From Pseudosulfitobacter pseudonitzschiae (GTDB lineage: Bacteria > Pseudomonadota > Alphaproteobacteria > Rhodobacterales > Rhodobacteraceae): a DNA stretch of 64,000 nucleotides. The notes under the pieces were generated by a model. It was not told the DNA's origin. It did not search any database and saw only the letters and a list, made by a program, of their open reading frames with translations. Each line of letters begins with the position of its first letter. Position 1 is the stretch's first letter. Location: positions 1,488,001 through 1,552,000 of the forward strand of contig NZ_CP022415.1 in assembly GCF_002222635.1 (NCBI RefSeq), in the 5' to 3' direction. Positions 39,032-47,331 of the stretch are shown here, piece by piece. The position numbers and the translations under genes are program-made.

Positions 39032-39089
39032 GGGGGCTCTGCCCCCGCGTGTCTGCGACACTCCCCCGGAGTTTATCCGGCAAGATGAA
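39032..39089 (+). repeat. Dispersed Roseobacter-type intergenic repeat, copy 2
   Basis: A GGGGGC-TCT-GCCCCC hairpin (39032-39046) is followed, after a short GC spacer, by a core at 39064-39089 that begins CCCCGGAGTTTATCC and ends GATGAA. These 26 bases are identical to 59531-59556. The element lies between the tsf terminator and the next gene. Confidence 0.75.
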
Positions 39090-39174
39090 ACATTTGTTCA
39101 CGGTTTTGTGGTCTGGGCGGCGCGCGCGATTGGTCTAGGTTCTTACACAAAGCAACCAACTGGGGATGAATTCC

Positions 39175-39945
39175 ATGATACCGCGCAGAACCTTTCTGGC
39201 CGCCAGTGCCGCCGCCATTACCTTTTTGCCCTATGCCGCACGGGCTGCTGCCCATGCAGGCGACAGTTTCACCACCACCAATGGCGAGATCGAAGTTTTT
39301 CCGGTTGATCACGCATCCTTTGTGATGACCACGCCAGAAGGTACGATCTATAATGATCCCATCGGTGATCCGGCGATGTATACGGATTTTCCAGCCGCCG
39401 ACCTGATCCTTGTCACGCACGAGCATGGCGATCACTACAACGCCGAAACGTTGGCGGCCCTTATGGGCGATGCCACCATCCTCGTGGTCAATCCGGCTGT
39501 GGCGGAAATGCTGCCCGAAGACCTGAAAGCACGGGCGACAGTTCTGGCCAATGGTGAGCAGGCTATGGCGGGCAACGTCAGTATTCGCGCGATCCCGGCC
39601 TATAATACCACCGAAGAGCGCAAGAATTTCCACCCCGAGGGGCGCGACAACGGCTATGTGCTGACCATTGACGGATTTCACGTCTATATCTCGGGTGACA
39701 CCGAGGGCACGCGCGAGATGATGGCGCTGACGGATATTGATCTGGCCTTTGTCTGCATGAACCTGCCCTTCACTATGGACGCAGAAGCCGCAGCCGAAGC
39801 CGTGGCCGCGTTCAAGCCGACCTATGTCTATCCCTATCATTACCGTGGTCGTGATGGTGGCACCCAAGACCCCGAGGTTTTTGCCGCCGCAGTGGGTGAT
39901 GCCACCACGGTCAAGATGGGCAACTGGTACCACAAAGAAGGCTGA
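39175..39945 (+). CDS. Tat-exported metallo-beta-lactamase-fold hydrolase
   Basis: A 256-residue protein with a twin-arginine signal (IPRRTFLAASAAAITFLPYA, cleaved near ARA-A). The MBL fold shows LVTHEHGDHYN (H-x-H-x-D-H), YISGDTEGT and PYHYRGRD, as in the UlaG-like group of predicted metal-dependent hydrolases. The substrate is unknown. The ATG at 39175 has GGGGAT at proper distance; an ATG three codons earlier is the alternative. It is convergent to a minus-strand terminator. Confidence 0.85.
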   Translation: MIPRRTFLAASAAAITFLPYAARAAAHAGDSFTTTNGEIEVFPVDHASFVMTTPEGTIYNDPIGDPAMYTDFPAADLILVTHEHGDHYNAETLAALMGDATILVVNPAVAEMLPEDLKARATVLANGEQAMAGNVSIRAIPAYNTTEERKNFHPEGRDNGYVLTIDGFHVYISGDTEGTREMMALTDIDLAFVCMNLPFTMDAEAAAEAVAAFKPTYVYPYHYRGRDGGTQDPEVFAAAVGDATTVKMGNWYHKEG

Positions 39946-39964
39946 ACCGCGCCGGTGCCGGTGC

Positions 39965-40001
39965 AAAAGAAAACGGAGCCCCCCGGCATGGGCGGCTCCG
40001 T
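39965..40001 (-). terminator. Rho-independent terminator of a minus-strand RNA
   Basis: On the minus strand ACGGAGCC pairs with GGCTCCGT (40001-39994 with 39980-39973) and is followed by TTTTCTTTT. The T-rich tail is only on the minus side, so it ends a transcript that comes from higher coordinates. Confidence 0.8.
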
Positions 40002-40190
40002 TCCTGTTCCTCGGGTCTTGACCACGGGGATGAGACGTGACCCTGAGGATAGGGTCCGACCCGGAAGACTGACTATACATCTCCCGAGCCGGGGTCCGGA
40101 AAGTCCGGCCGGTTGGCAGAGCCCCGTAATCGCGGGGGTTACCTTCCGCTGCTCCAATGGCCTTAAGCCACCACTCACGGAACACCTTGA
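40002..40190 (-). ncRNA. Candidate structured small RNA
   Basis: The 435-bp gap after the MBL gene has no good coding frame but is rich in helices. TGTTCC and GGAACA (40179-40184 with 40005-40010) close a region of about 180 nt. Inside are CCCCG-CGATTA-CGGGG, CCGGA-CTT-TCCGG and GACCCT-ATCCTC-AGGGTC hairpins. A strong minus-strand terminator follows at once. Size and closing helix recall 6S RNA, but I could not place the 6S open-bubble motifs. The exact 5' end is unknown. Confidence 0.5.
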
Positions 40191-40202
40191 TAGTGTCGCT
40201 TA

Positions 40203-40225
40203 ACCTGATGTTTCGAAAGTCAGGT
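40203..40225. promoter_or_regulatory. Lux-box-like palindrome upstream of the candidate RNA
   Basis: ACCTGA (40203-40208) and TCAGGT (40220-40225) flank an 11-base centre containing TTTCGAAA. The half-sites ACCTG/CAGGT equal those of the classical lux box, but the spacing gives 23 bp rather than 20. It lies about 20 bp upstream of the closing helix of the minus-strand RNA, where an activator would bind. A LuxR gene is 155 bp away. Confidence 0.4.
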
Positions 40226-40380
40226 AAACCTTACCTATGGTCAGATTATTGCCCAATTCAGGGAAGGGGAAAGACGATTATGATGCGTCACCGGTGACGA
40301 TTTTACCGACTATTATGGAGTTCATCGCCAATTGTGTCGAGAGATTGTGAAAGAGCGGCGCCCCGAGCCCGCCAAACGGC

Positions 40381-41142
40381 TCAGGCTTCCAGAATGAACA
40401 TCTGGTTGGCAAAGGCCGCTTTCAGCACCGCCTGCGCCGTGGTTTCCACCGCCAGCGCCTCGCGGGCCAGTCTGAGGTGTTTTTCGACCGTGGCGGATGT
40501 CAGCCCCATCAGCACCGCAATGTCCTGCATCGTCTTGCCATCCCCGACCCATTCCAGTGCCTCGCGCTGGCGTTTGGTCAGACCGCGGTTGGGGCCGGAA
40601 TACGGCAGGGTCAAAATCTTGAGGTGCGCAACATTATTCATCAGGTGGATGTCGCGACCATGCGCGTCCCAGACCGCGTCAATTTCGTCTTGGGACATGC
40701 CGTCGCGCGCGGTCAGGGCTATCGCCCCCTTGGAGCGCGCCGACACCGACTTGAAGCTGATGGTATAGCCTGCTGTGACGCCCATCTTTTTGTTGAACTC
40801 CATCACCCGCGCCTCGGCAGGGGTCAGGGTTTTGGTCTCGACCATCTGGCTTAGCATGCGCCAGCTGCCCGCCCCTTCGTTGTTCAACGCCCAACTGACC
40901 ATTGGCGCGTGCACATAATGCTGTTCGCCCATAAAGACATCTGTGTATTCAGTGGAATGGTTGGTCAGGATGATAAAATCTTCAGGGTCGCCCAGATTGT
41001 TGCCGTAGCGATAGCGGGTGAATCCATAGATCAGCCTGTCAAAGCCATAGCTGGCCATCTTTTCGGTGTGCGCGTCCCACAGCCCTTCCATTGTCTGACA
41101 ATTGGAAAGCCCGTGAAGATAGCTGCGCACGTCATCGGTCAT
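40381..41142 (-). CDS. LuxR-family regulator with autoinducer-binding domain (LuxR solo)
   Basis: A 253-residue regulator with an N-terminal autoinducer-binding domain (residues about 20-165) and a C-terminal HTH ([20 protein letters not shown], then [16 protein letters not shown]). At the places of the AHL-contact residues of LuxR/TraR it has Y66 for Trp57, F70 for Tyr61 and A79 for Asp70, while W94 matches Trp85. No luxI gene is in the window, so it is a solo here and may bind something other than a standard acyl-homoserine lactone. Its ATG overlaps the aroQ stop codon. Confidence 0.88.
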   Translation of the reverse strand: MTDDVRSYLHGLSNCQTMEGLWDAHTEKMASYGFDRLIYGFTRYRYGNNLGDPEDFIILTNHSTEYTDVFMGEQHYVHAPMVSWALNNEGAGSWRMLSQMVETKTLTPAEARVMEFNKKMGVTAGYTISFKSVSARSKGAIALTARDGMSQDEIDAVWDAHGRDIHLMNNVAHLKILTLPYSGPNRGLTKRQREALEWVGDGKTMQDIAVLMGLTSATVEKHLRLAREALAVETTAQAVLKAAFANQMFILEA

Positions 41143-41582
41143 CCGGCAGACTCCAGATGTTTGGCCAGCGCCTGTATTGCCAGATCATAACCTTGCGCAC
41201 CAAAACCCGCGATCTGCCCCAGTGCGACGGGGGCAATGTGGCTGTGATGGCGAAAGGTCTCGCGGGCGTGGATGTTGGACAGGTGTACCTCGACCACGGG
41301 CAGTTCGACCGACGCAATGGCATCGCGCAGCGCCACGGATGTATGGGTATAGGCACCCGCGTTCAGCACGATGCCGCCGTGTTTGCCTTTTGCCGCGTGG
41401 ATCGCGTCGATCATCACGCCCTCGTGGTTGGACTGCACACAGGTCACGTCCAGACCCGCGGCCTTGCCCCAATCCACGCACATCGCTTCGACATCTTGCA
41501 AAGTTGTACGCCCGTAAACTTCGGGTTGGCGTGTGCCCAGCAGGTTCAGGTTCGGTCCGTTGAGGACAAGAATCGACGTCAT
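41139..41582 (-). CDS. aroQ: 3-dehydroquinate dehydratase, type II
   Basis: A 147-residue dodecameric enzyme of the shikimate pathway. [20 protein letters not shown] carries the catalytic arginine and tyrosine region; [32 protein letters not shown] and [17 protein letters not shown] complete the type II signature. It is followed by the luxR gene with a four-base overlap, an odd pairing of a biosynthetic gene with a regulator. Confidence 0.96.
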   Translation of the reverse strand: MTSILVLNGPNLNLLGTRQPEVYGRTTLQDVEAMCVDWGKAAGLDVTCVQSNHEGVMIDAIHAAKGKHGGIVLNAGAYTHTSVALRDAIASVELPVVEVHLSNIHARETFRHHSHIAPVALGQIAGFGAQGYDLAIQALAKHLESAG

Positions 41583-41661
41583 TTCAACACTCTTGTAAAT
41601 TCAACGTCTAGTTAGCCGCACCGCACCCGTGGTGTCCAGCGCAGTGCGGCGCGTTTTCAAA

Positions 41662-42138
41662 TCAGGCAGCGGGGCCGAATACGGCCAGACCCAGCCAATC
41701 GGCGATCAGGGCAGGGGTCTCTTCGCCTTCGATTTCGATGGTCAGACCGGACTCGCGCAGCAGATCGGTGGCGTTGCGCTGTTTGACCGAATTGATCACA
41801 AAGCGACCCCGCACCCGTGCGCCAGCCTTGACCGGGTTCAGGAACCGCAGCTTGTTAAAGCCGTAGTTGATGCCCATCACCTGACCCTCTGCCATCGAAA
41901 AACATTCGTAGGAAAAGCGGCTGGCAAGGCTGAGCGTCAGGAACCCGTGCGCGATGGCCCCGCCAAAGGGGGTTTCGCGGGCGGCGCGTTCGGGATCGAC
42001 GTGAATCCACTGCTGGTCCAGCGTGGTCTCGGCAAACTGGTTGATCATCTGCTGATCGACGGTGATCCAGTCGGACACGCCTACTTCCTGTCCGATCAAC
42101 CCCTCAAGTCGGGCTACTTCTGTCTCAATAGGTGTCAT
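41662..42138 (-). CDS. MaoC-family dehydratase
   Basis: A 158-residue hot-dog-fold enzyme, probably an (R)-specific enoyl-CoA hydratase. The family motif is DQQWIHVDPERAARETPFGG, then AIAHGFLTLSLASRF with the catalytic Asp and His in D-x4-H spacing. The ATG at 42138 follows AAGGGAGAG. The next gene upstream encodes an MDR-type reductase, and acyl-CoA catabolic genes lie nearby on the other strand. Confidence 0.9.
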   Translation of the reverse strand: MTPIETEVARLEGLIGQEVGVSDWITVDQQMINQFAETTLDQQWIHVDPERAARETPFGGAIAHGFLTLSLASRFSYECFSMAEGQVMGINYGFNKLRFLNPVKAGARVRGRFVINSVKQRNATDLLRESGLTIEIEGEETPALIADWLGLAVFGPAA

Positions 42139-42164
42139 GGTCTCTCTCCCTTGTATCTTTGCGT

Positions 42165-43169
42165 TCACGACGGATCCGCGGCGACGCGCACCATCCGTTT
42201 GCCTTTGTTGTCACCGGCCAACAGGCCGATCAGCGCCTTAGGCGCATTTTCCAGCCCCTCGACGATGTCTTCGGTTACTTTGATCTGGCCGTTGCGCACC
42301 CACGTCTGAAGCGCGCGGATCGCCTTGGCATCGTCGTCTGCGAAATCCATTACGATGAATCCCTCCATACGCAGCCGTTTGACCACGACCAGACCGGGCA
42401 GATTGCGCGGGCCGGTGGGGGCCTTGGTGTCGTACTGGCTGATCGCACCGCAACAGGCGATGCGGCCCTTATCGTTCATCAACGCCAAAACGGTTTCAAG
42501 AACGGTGCCGCCGACGTTGTCAAAATAGACGTCAATGCCATCCGGGCATTCGGCACGCAGTGCTTTGAAAAGGCCCGCGTCGCGGTAATCGACGCAGGCG
42601 TCAAAGCCCAGTTCGTCCACCACCCATTTGCATTTTTCAGCACCGCCCGCGATTCCCACAACGCGGCAGCCCAACGCCTTGCCGATCTGGCCGACAAAAC
42701 CGCCAACCGATCCGGCAGCCGCCGAGACCACGATGGTTTCGCCCGCCATCGGCTTGCCGACGCTGACCAGACCGTGAAAGGCAGTCTTGCCCGCAATGCC
42801 GTAAACGCTGATCAGATGGCTGAGCTGGTCGACCTTTGGCAGCTTTTCGACCTTATGCGCAGGGCGCACAACATAATCGGCCCAGACCGCTTCGGCGGCG
42901 ACGATGTCACCGACGGCCACGCGCGGCGAATTGGTTTCGACCACTTCACAGATCGAATAGGTGGCCATCACATCGCCCGCCTTGACCGCGTCGCGGTAGG
43001 TAGCGCCCTGCATCCACGACCGGTTGGCCGCATCAATCGACATCAGGATGGTTTTCAATAGCACTTCACCATCGCCTACGGCGGGCATTTCAGCCTCTTG
43101 CAGGGCAAAGTGGTCTTCGGTCAGCGTGCCGTCAGGCAGCGATTGCACGACAATCTGTCGGTTGTTCAT
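42165..43169 (-). CDS. MDR-family NADP-dependent oxidoreductase (CurA/PTGR-like)
   Basis: A 334-residue medium-chain reductase without the structural zinc site. MNNRQIVVQSLPDGTLTEDH, the nucleotide-binding VVSAAAGSVGGFVGQIGKAL followed by RVVGIAGGAEKC, and YFDNVGGTVLETVL place it with the prostaglandin/leukotriene reductases and CurA-type 2-alkenal reductases. It probably reduces an alpha,beta-unsaturated carbonyl or acyl compound. It lies 26 bp upstream of the maoC gene in one operon. Confidence 0.9.
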   Translation of the reverse strand: MNNRQIVVQSLPDGTLTEDHFALQEAEMPAVGDGEVLLKTILMSIDAANRSWMQGATYRDAVKAGDVMATYSICEVVETNSPRVAVGDIVAAEAVWADYVVRPAHKVEKLPKVDQLSHLISVYGIAGKTAFHGLVSVGKPMAGETIVVSAAAGSVGGFVGQIGKALGCRVVGIAGGAEKCKWVVDELGFDACVDYRDAGLFKALRAECPDGIDVYFDNVGGTVLETVLALMNDKGRIACCGAISQYDTKAPTGPRNLPGLVVVKRLRMEGFIVMDFADDDAKAIRALQTWVRNGQIKVTEDIVEGLENAPKALIGLLAGDNKGKRMVRVAADPS

Positions 43170-43214
43170 TGTCAGCGTTCCTTGTTATCTAACGTAAAAA
43201 GAGAAAGGTCTGTC

Positions 43215-43877
43215 ATGTCTCAGGAATTCCGCCAGCCCGTCTATGCGCCGCCCAAAGGGGCGGCCGATCTGATGTTGATCCGGCATGGTGAAAGTGCGCC
43301 TGCGCGCGAAGGTGTCAGCTTTGCGCAGATCGACGGGCACGGCGACCCGCACCTGCATCCCCAAGGGCACAAACAGGCCGAGCGTGTGGGCGAGCGGCTG
43401 AAAAACAACGCGATCACAAAGATTTATGTCACCAAACTGACACGCACGCAGCAGACGGCGGCCCCGCTGGCTAAACATCTGGGCCTGACACCGCAGCAAA
43501 ACCCCGATCTGCACGAGGTGCATCTGGGCGATTGGGATGGCGGCCTGTACCGTATCAAGGCCGCAGCGGCCGATCCGGTTTACCGCCAAGCGATGGAGGC
43601 GCAGGATTGGGGCCTGATCCCCAATGCAGAAAGCCGCGACGGTTTTTTCGAGCGGGTCAGGCGCGGACTGCTGGACATCGCGTCGGCGCATATCGACGAA
43701 CAGGTTGCCGTTTTCGTGCATGGCGGCGTGATCGGGGCCGCGCTGGCCGTGGCTGCGCGGTCCGAACCCTTTGCGTTTCTGGGCGCCGCGAACGGGTCGA
43801 TCAGCCGTCTTGTGATACAAGGCGACCGCATGACCATTCGCGGGTTCAACGATATTTCGCATCTGGATGGCCTCTGA
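43215..43877 (+). CDS. Histidine phosphatase family protein
   Basis: A 220-residue phosphoglycerate-mutase-like protein. LMLIRHGESAPAREG contains the phospho-histidine; TKLTRTQQTAAPL, HEVHLGDWDGG and VAVFVHGGVIGAAL hold the other catalytic residues. The ATG at 43215 follows GAAAGG. It is divergent from the MDR reductase gene and convergent to the quinone-reductase-like gene. The substrate is unknown. A second member of the family lies at 51451. Confidence 0.88.
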   Translation: MSQEFRQPVYAPPKGAADLMLIRHGESAPAREGVSFAQIDGHGDPHLHPQGHKQAERVGERLKNNAITKIYVTKLTRTQQTAAPLAKHLGLTPQQNPDLHEVHLGDWDGGLYRIKAAAADPVYRQAMEAQDWGLIPNAESRDGFFERVRRGLLDIASAHIDEQVAVFVHGGVIGAALAVAARSEPFAFLGAANGSISRLVIQGDRMTIRGFNDISHLDGL

Positions 43878-43886
43878 GTTCAGAGG
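43871..43886. terminator. Palindrome between convergent stop codons
   Basis: CCTCTGA-GT-TCAGAGG spans the gap between the phosphatase stop (43877) and the convergent reductase stop (43887). There is no T-run on either side, so terminator function in both directions is only a possibility. Confidence 0.3.
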
Positions 43887-44882
43887 TCATTCGACCTTCA
43901 ACACGACCTTGCCCTGCACCTTGCGGTCTTGAATATATTCCAGCGCCTTGCCTGCCTCTTGCAGCGGGAAAACCGTGCCGATGCGCGGCTTGATCTTGCC
44001 TTCGGCGTAAAGCGCGAACAGATCCTGCATGTTCTCAAGATGGCCTTTTGGGTCTTGGCGTGTGGACGCGCCCCAGAACACGCCCACAATCTGGCAGGAT
44101 TTCAGCAAGGTCAGGTTCAGCGGAATTTTGGGAATGCCCGCGGGAAAGCCCACAACAAGAAAGCGACCGGCCCATGCCATCGAACGCACAACGGGTTCGG
44201 CATACATGCCACCCACAGCGTCATAGGCCACGTTCACGCCGCCCGGTCCGACAAGATCCTTGATCTGCTGGGAAAAGGCGCGCTGCGCGTCCTTGTCCAT
44301 CTCGCGGGGGTAGACCAGCGTATCATCGGCACCGACCTCGCGGCAGAACTGCGCTTTTTCCTCGGAGGACACGGCGGCGATCACGCGTGCGCCGGCAGCT
44401 TTGCCCAGTTCGATCGCGGCCACACCAACACCGCCAGCGGCACCGAGAATCAACAATGTCTCGCCCGGCTGGATGTTGGCGCGGTCTTTCAGCGCGTGAT
44501 GCGAGGTGCCATAGGTCAGCACCAGACAGGCCGCATCTTCAAATGGCATGCCCTCGGGCATTTTCAGACAGGACGCGGCGGGCGCGCACATCTGCGTGGC
44601 AAAGCCGCCAAAGCCCGTCATCGCGATCACTTTGTCGCCCACGGCAAAACCAGTCACGCCTTCGCCTAGCTCTTCAACCACACCCGATACTTCACCACCG
44701 GGGGCAAAGGGGCGTTCCGGCTTCATCTGGTAGAGATCGCGAATGATCAACGTGTCGGGAAAGTTCACGCCCGCCGCTTTGACGGCGATTCGCACCTCGC
44801 CCTTGGCGGGCTTGGGATCGGCGATTTCTGTCCATTCCAGGGTCTCTGGTCCGCCCACGGCGGTGCTCAACATTGCTTTCAT
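43887..44882 (-). CDS. NADPH:quinone oxidoreductase-like MDR protein
   Basis: A 331-residue zinc-free medium-chain reductase. MKAMLSTAVGGPETLEWTEI, FAPGGEVSGVVEELGEGVTG, LLILGAAGGVGVAAIELGKA and VAYDAVGGMYAEPVVRSMAW are typical of the QOR branch. GGAGGGG precedes the ATG; the upstream open frame is not supported. It is divergent from the acyl-CoA dehydrogenase operon, with a 155-bp promoter region between them. Related genes often accompany fatty-acid and isoprenoid catabolic clusters. Confidence 0.9.
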   Translation of the reverse strand: MKAMLSTAVGGPETLEWTEIADPKPAKGEVRIAVKAAGVNFPDTLIIRDLYQMKPERPFAPGGEVSGVVEELGEGVTGFAVGDKVIAMTGFGGFATQMCAPAASCLKMPEGMPFEDAACLVLTYGTSHHALKDRANIQPGETLLILGAAGGVGVAAIELGKAAGARVIAAVSSEEKAQFCREVGADDTLVYPREMDKDAQRAFSQQIKDLVGPGGVNVAYDAVGGMYAEPVVRSMAWAGRFLVVGFPAGIPKIPLNLTLLKSCQIVGVFWGASTRQDPKGHLENMQDLFALYAEGKIKPRIGTVFPLQEAGKALEYIQDRKVQGKVVLKVE

Positions 44883-45037
44883 AACGGGTTCCCCTCCATA
44901 ATCTGTGACGCAACGGCACGACTGGCCACAGCGTCTTGTCATGGGCGATCCTGCCTGCGACACCTTGCCAGCGCAATTGCGAAATGCAATTTTGCATTGC
45001 GGAACGTAACGGCACTGCTGCATCGGGGAGGATGAGC

Positions 45038-46204
45038 ATGAGCGATGACGCACTGGAGACATTCCGGACGGAAGTCAGGACATGGCTGGAGGAAAACTGC
45101 CCCCCGGAAATGCGCGACGGCGCGTCGGGCGAGGATGCAATCGTCTGGGGCGGACGCAACTGGAAATTCACCAGCGACGCACAAAAGCTGTGGCTGGACC
45201 GGATGGCCGCCAAGGGCTGGACTGTTCCTACATGGCCTGTGGAATATGGCGGCGGCGGGCTGGACCGCGCACATCATAAGATTCTGTTCGAAGAGATGCG
45301 CGCGATTGGCGCGCGTGTTCCGCTGCAAAGTTTTGGCATCTGGATGCTGGGGCCTGCGCTGCTGGCCTTTGGCTCGCATGAACAAAAACTGCAATACCTG
45401 CCGCCCATCGCGCGCGGCGAAGTGCGCTGGTGTCAGGGCTATTCCGAACCGGGCGCGGGGTCTGATCTGGCATCGGTCCAGACCAAAGCAGACAGCGACG
45501 GCGACCACTATATCGTCAATGGCCAGAAAATCTGGACTTCTTATGCGGACAAGGCAGATTGCATCTTTGCGCTTGTGCGCACCGACCGCGACGCGCCCAA
45601 ACATCTAGGCATCACGTTCCTTTTGATCGACATGGAAACGCCCGGCGTGACCACCAAACCGATCCGCCTGATTTCGGGCAAGTCACCGTTTTGCGAAACT
45701 TTCTTTGACGATGTGCACGTGCCCAAGGCAAACGTGGTCGGCACCGAGAACCGTGGCTGGGACGTGGCCAAACACCTGCTGACCCACGAACGCGAGATGA
45801 TCTCGGGCGGCGGGCAGGGCTTGCTGGGCGGGCGTCCTTTGGGCGTTGTGCTGAATGAGCAAGAGGGCGGACTGACCGATCCGGTTCTGCGGGCCGAGGC
45901 GATGGGCTGCGAAGTTGACGCGCTGGCCGTGGCGCTGACGCTCGAACGCTACAAGGATCAGGCCGAAAGCGGCGGTGGCGTGGGTGATGCATCGGCCATG
46001 CTGAAATACGCAGGTACCGAGCTGAACAAGCGTCGGCACGAGCTGATGATGTCCGCAGGCGGCTCTGATGCGCTGGAATGGGACGGCAAGTACGGCGGGC
46101 TGGCATCCGACTGGCTGCGTACCAAGGCCAATTCGATCGAAGGCGGCACATCCGAGGTAATGCTGTCGATTATTTCCCGCCGCGTATTGGGGCTGCCGAC
46201 ATGA
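45038..46204 (+). CDS. Acyl-CoA dehydrogenase, first subunit of a pair
   Basis: A 388-residue flavoprotein. GAGSDLASVQTKADSDGDHY (FAD and substrate loop), the FEEMRAIGA helix, and C-terminal IEGGTSEVMLSIISRRVLGL identify the family. GGGGAGG supports the ATG at 45038. It overlaps the next dehydrogenase gene (ATGA). Adjacent, dissimilar acyl-CoA dehydrogenase genes of this size recall the heterotetrameric enzymes of steroid and cyclic-acid degradation, where two subunits share one active site per pair. Confidence 0.92.
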   Translation: MSDDALETFRTEVRTWLEENCPPEMRDGASGEDAIVWGGRNWKFTSDAQKLWLDRMAAKGWTVPTWPVEYGGGGLDRAHHKILFEEMRAIGARVPLQSFGIWMLGPALLAFGSHEQKLQYLPPIARGEVRWCQGYSEPGAGSDLASVQTKADSDGDHYIVNGQKIWTSYADKADCIFALVRTDRDAPKHLGITFLLIDMETPGVTTKPIRLISGKSPFCETFFDDVHVPKANVVGTENRGWDVAKHLLTHEREMISGGGQGLLGGRPLGVVLNEQEGGLTDPVLRAEAMGCEVDALAVALTLERYKDQAESGGGVGDASAMLKYAGTELNKRRHELMMSAGGSDALEWDGKYGGLASDWLRTKANSIEGGTSEVMLSIISRRVLGLPT

Positions 46205-47316
46205 GCACACTTTTATTGACCGAAGACGAAACCATGTTGCAAGACGCCGCACGCGGCTTTCTGGACGGGGCGGCCCCTGTGTCGCACTTTCGCAAGCTGC
46301 GCGATGCGGGCCAGACCCATGATGCAAAACTCTGGGCAGAGATGGCGCAGATGGGCTGGACCGGCGTGCTGGTACCAGAAGAGGCAGGTGGCTCGGACAT
46401 GGGCCACGCCGCGGCCTGTGTTCTAGCGGGAGAGATGGGCAAGACGCTGGCGACCTCGCCGTTTATTTCGACCGCCGTGATCGCCGCGACTGCGCTGCGT
46501 CAGGTGGCCACGGACCGCGCGCGTGATGCGCTGGGTGCGATTGCTGCGGGCGACGTGATCTACGGCCTTGCGGTGGACGAGGGCCATAAACACAACCCCG
46601 AAGGTACGCAGCTTGAGGCGCACGCCGATGGCAACGGGTTCCGTCTGAGCGGCACCAAAGGCTTCGTGGTCGATGGCGGCAATGCCGACCGCCTGCTTGT
46701 GCTGGCCAGAACCGGTGCCGGTCTGACCCTGTTCGATCTGCCCGCAGACCGCAACGGGATCACCCGAACAGTGCAAAGCTTGGTTGACGCCCGTGATGCG
46801 GCAACGGTTACCTTTGACAATGTACAGGCCACCGGCGACGACGTGCTGGGCGCGGTCGATGATGCAATGACCGTGCTGAAACCCGCACTGGAAGCGGGTC
46901 AGGCTGCACTCTCTGCCGAAATGCTGGGCCTTAGTGCCGGAGCCTTTGCAATGACCGTTGGCTATCTGAAGGAACGCAAACAGTTCGGCGTTGAAATCGG
47001 TCGGTTTCAGGCACTTCAACACCGCGCCGCACACCTTTGGTCTGAAACGGAAATTACGCTGTCTGCGGTTCGTCATGCAGGCCGCAAACTGGACGAAGAC
47101 CCCGCCAATGCCACTTTGGCTGTCTCTTTGGCCAAGGCCCGCGCGGCCCAGACCGCCAAGCTTGCGGTGATCGAAGGCGTGCAGATGCACGGCGGCATCG
47201 GAATGACCGATGATTTCGACATGGGGTTTTTCATGAAACGCGCCCGCGTTGCCACCGAATGGCTGGGCGACTACGGCTATCACGCAGCAAAAGTCGCCGC
47301 CGCGCGCGGCTTTTGA
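46201..47316 (+). CDS. Acyl-CoA dehydrogenase, second subunit of a pair
   Basis: A 371-residue, more divergent family member. GWTGVLVPEEAGGSDMGHAA and the C-terminal IEGVQMHGGIGMTDDFDMGF are recognisable, while the middle domain (KGFVVDGGNADRLLVLARTG) is shortened. It lies after the first subunit with a four-base overlap. The sequence fits the beta-type partner of an alpha2-beta2 acyl-CoA dehydrogenase; independent activity is the alternative. Confidence 0.9.
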   Translation: MSTLLLTEDETMLQDAARGFLDGAAPVSHFRKLRDAGQTHDAKLWAEMAQMGWTGVLVPEEAGGSDMGHAAACVLAGEMGKTLATSPFISTAVIAATALRQVATDRARDALGAIAAGDVIYGLAVDEGHKHNPEGTQLEAHADGNGFRLSGTKGFVVDGGNADRLLVLARTGAGLTLFDLPADRNGITRTVQSLVDARDAATVTFDNVQATGDDVLGAVDDAMTVLKPALEAGQAALSAEMLGLSAGAFAMTVGYLKERKQFGVEIGRFQALQHRAAHLWSETEITLSAVRHAGRKLDEDPANATLAVSLAKARAAQTAKLAVIEGVQMHGGIGMTDDFDMGFFMKRARVATEWLGDYGYHAAKVAAARGF

Positions 47317-47331
47317 AGTAAAGGATGAACT

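Noticed and set aside
40098-40108. GGAAAGTCCGG, resembling the RNase P RNA P4 motif
   Set aside because: The flanking sequence does not match the rest of the RNase P core, the region is too short, and the terminator points to the other strand.
39073-40185. Long minus-strand frame beginning FREWWLKAIGAAEG across the candidate RNA
   Set aside because: It runs through a strong terminator and then antisense to the Tat-exported MBL gene; it starts at GTG without a site, and the compensating hairpins explain the sequence better.
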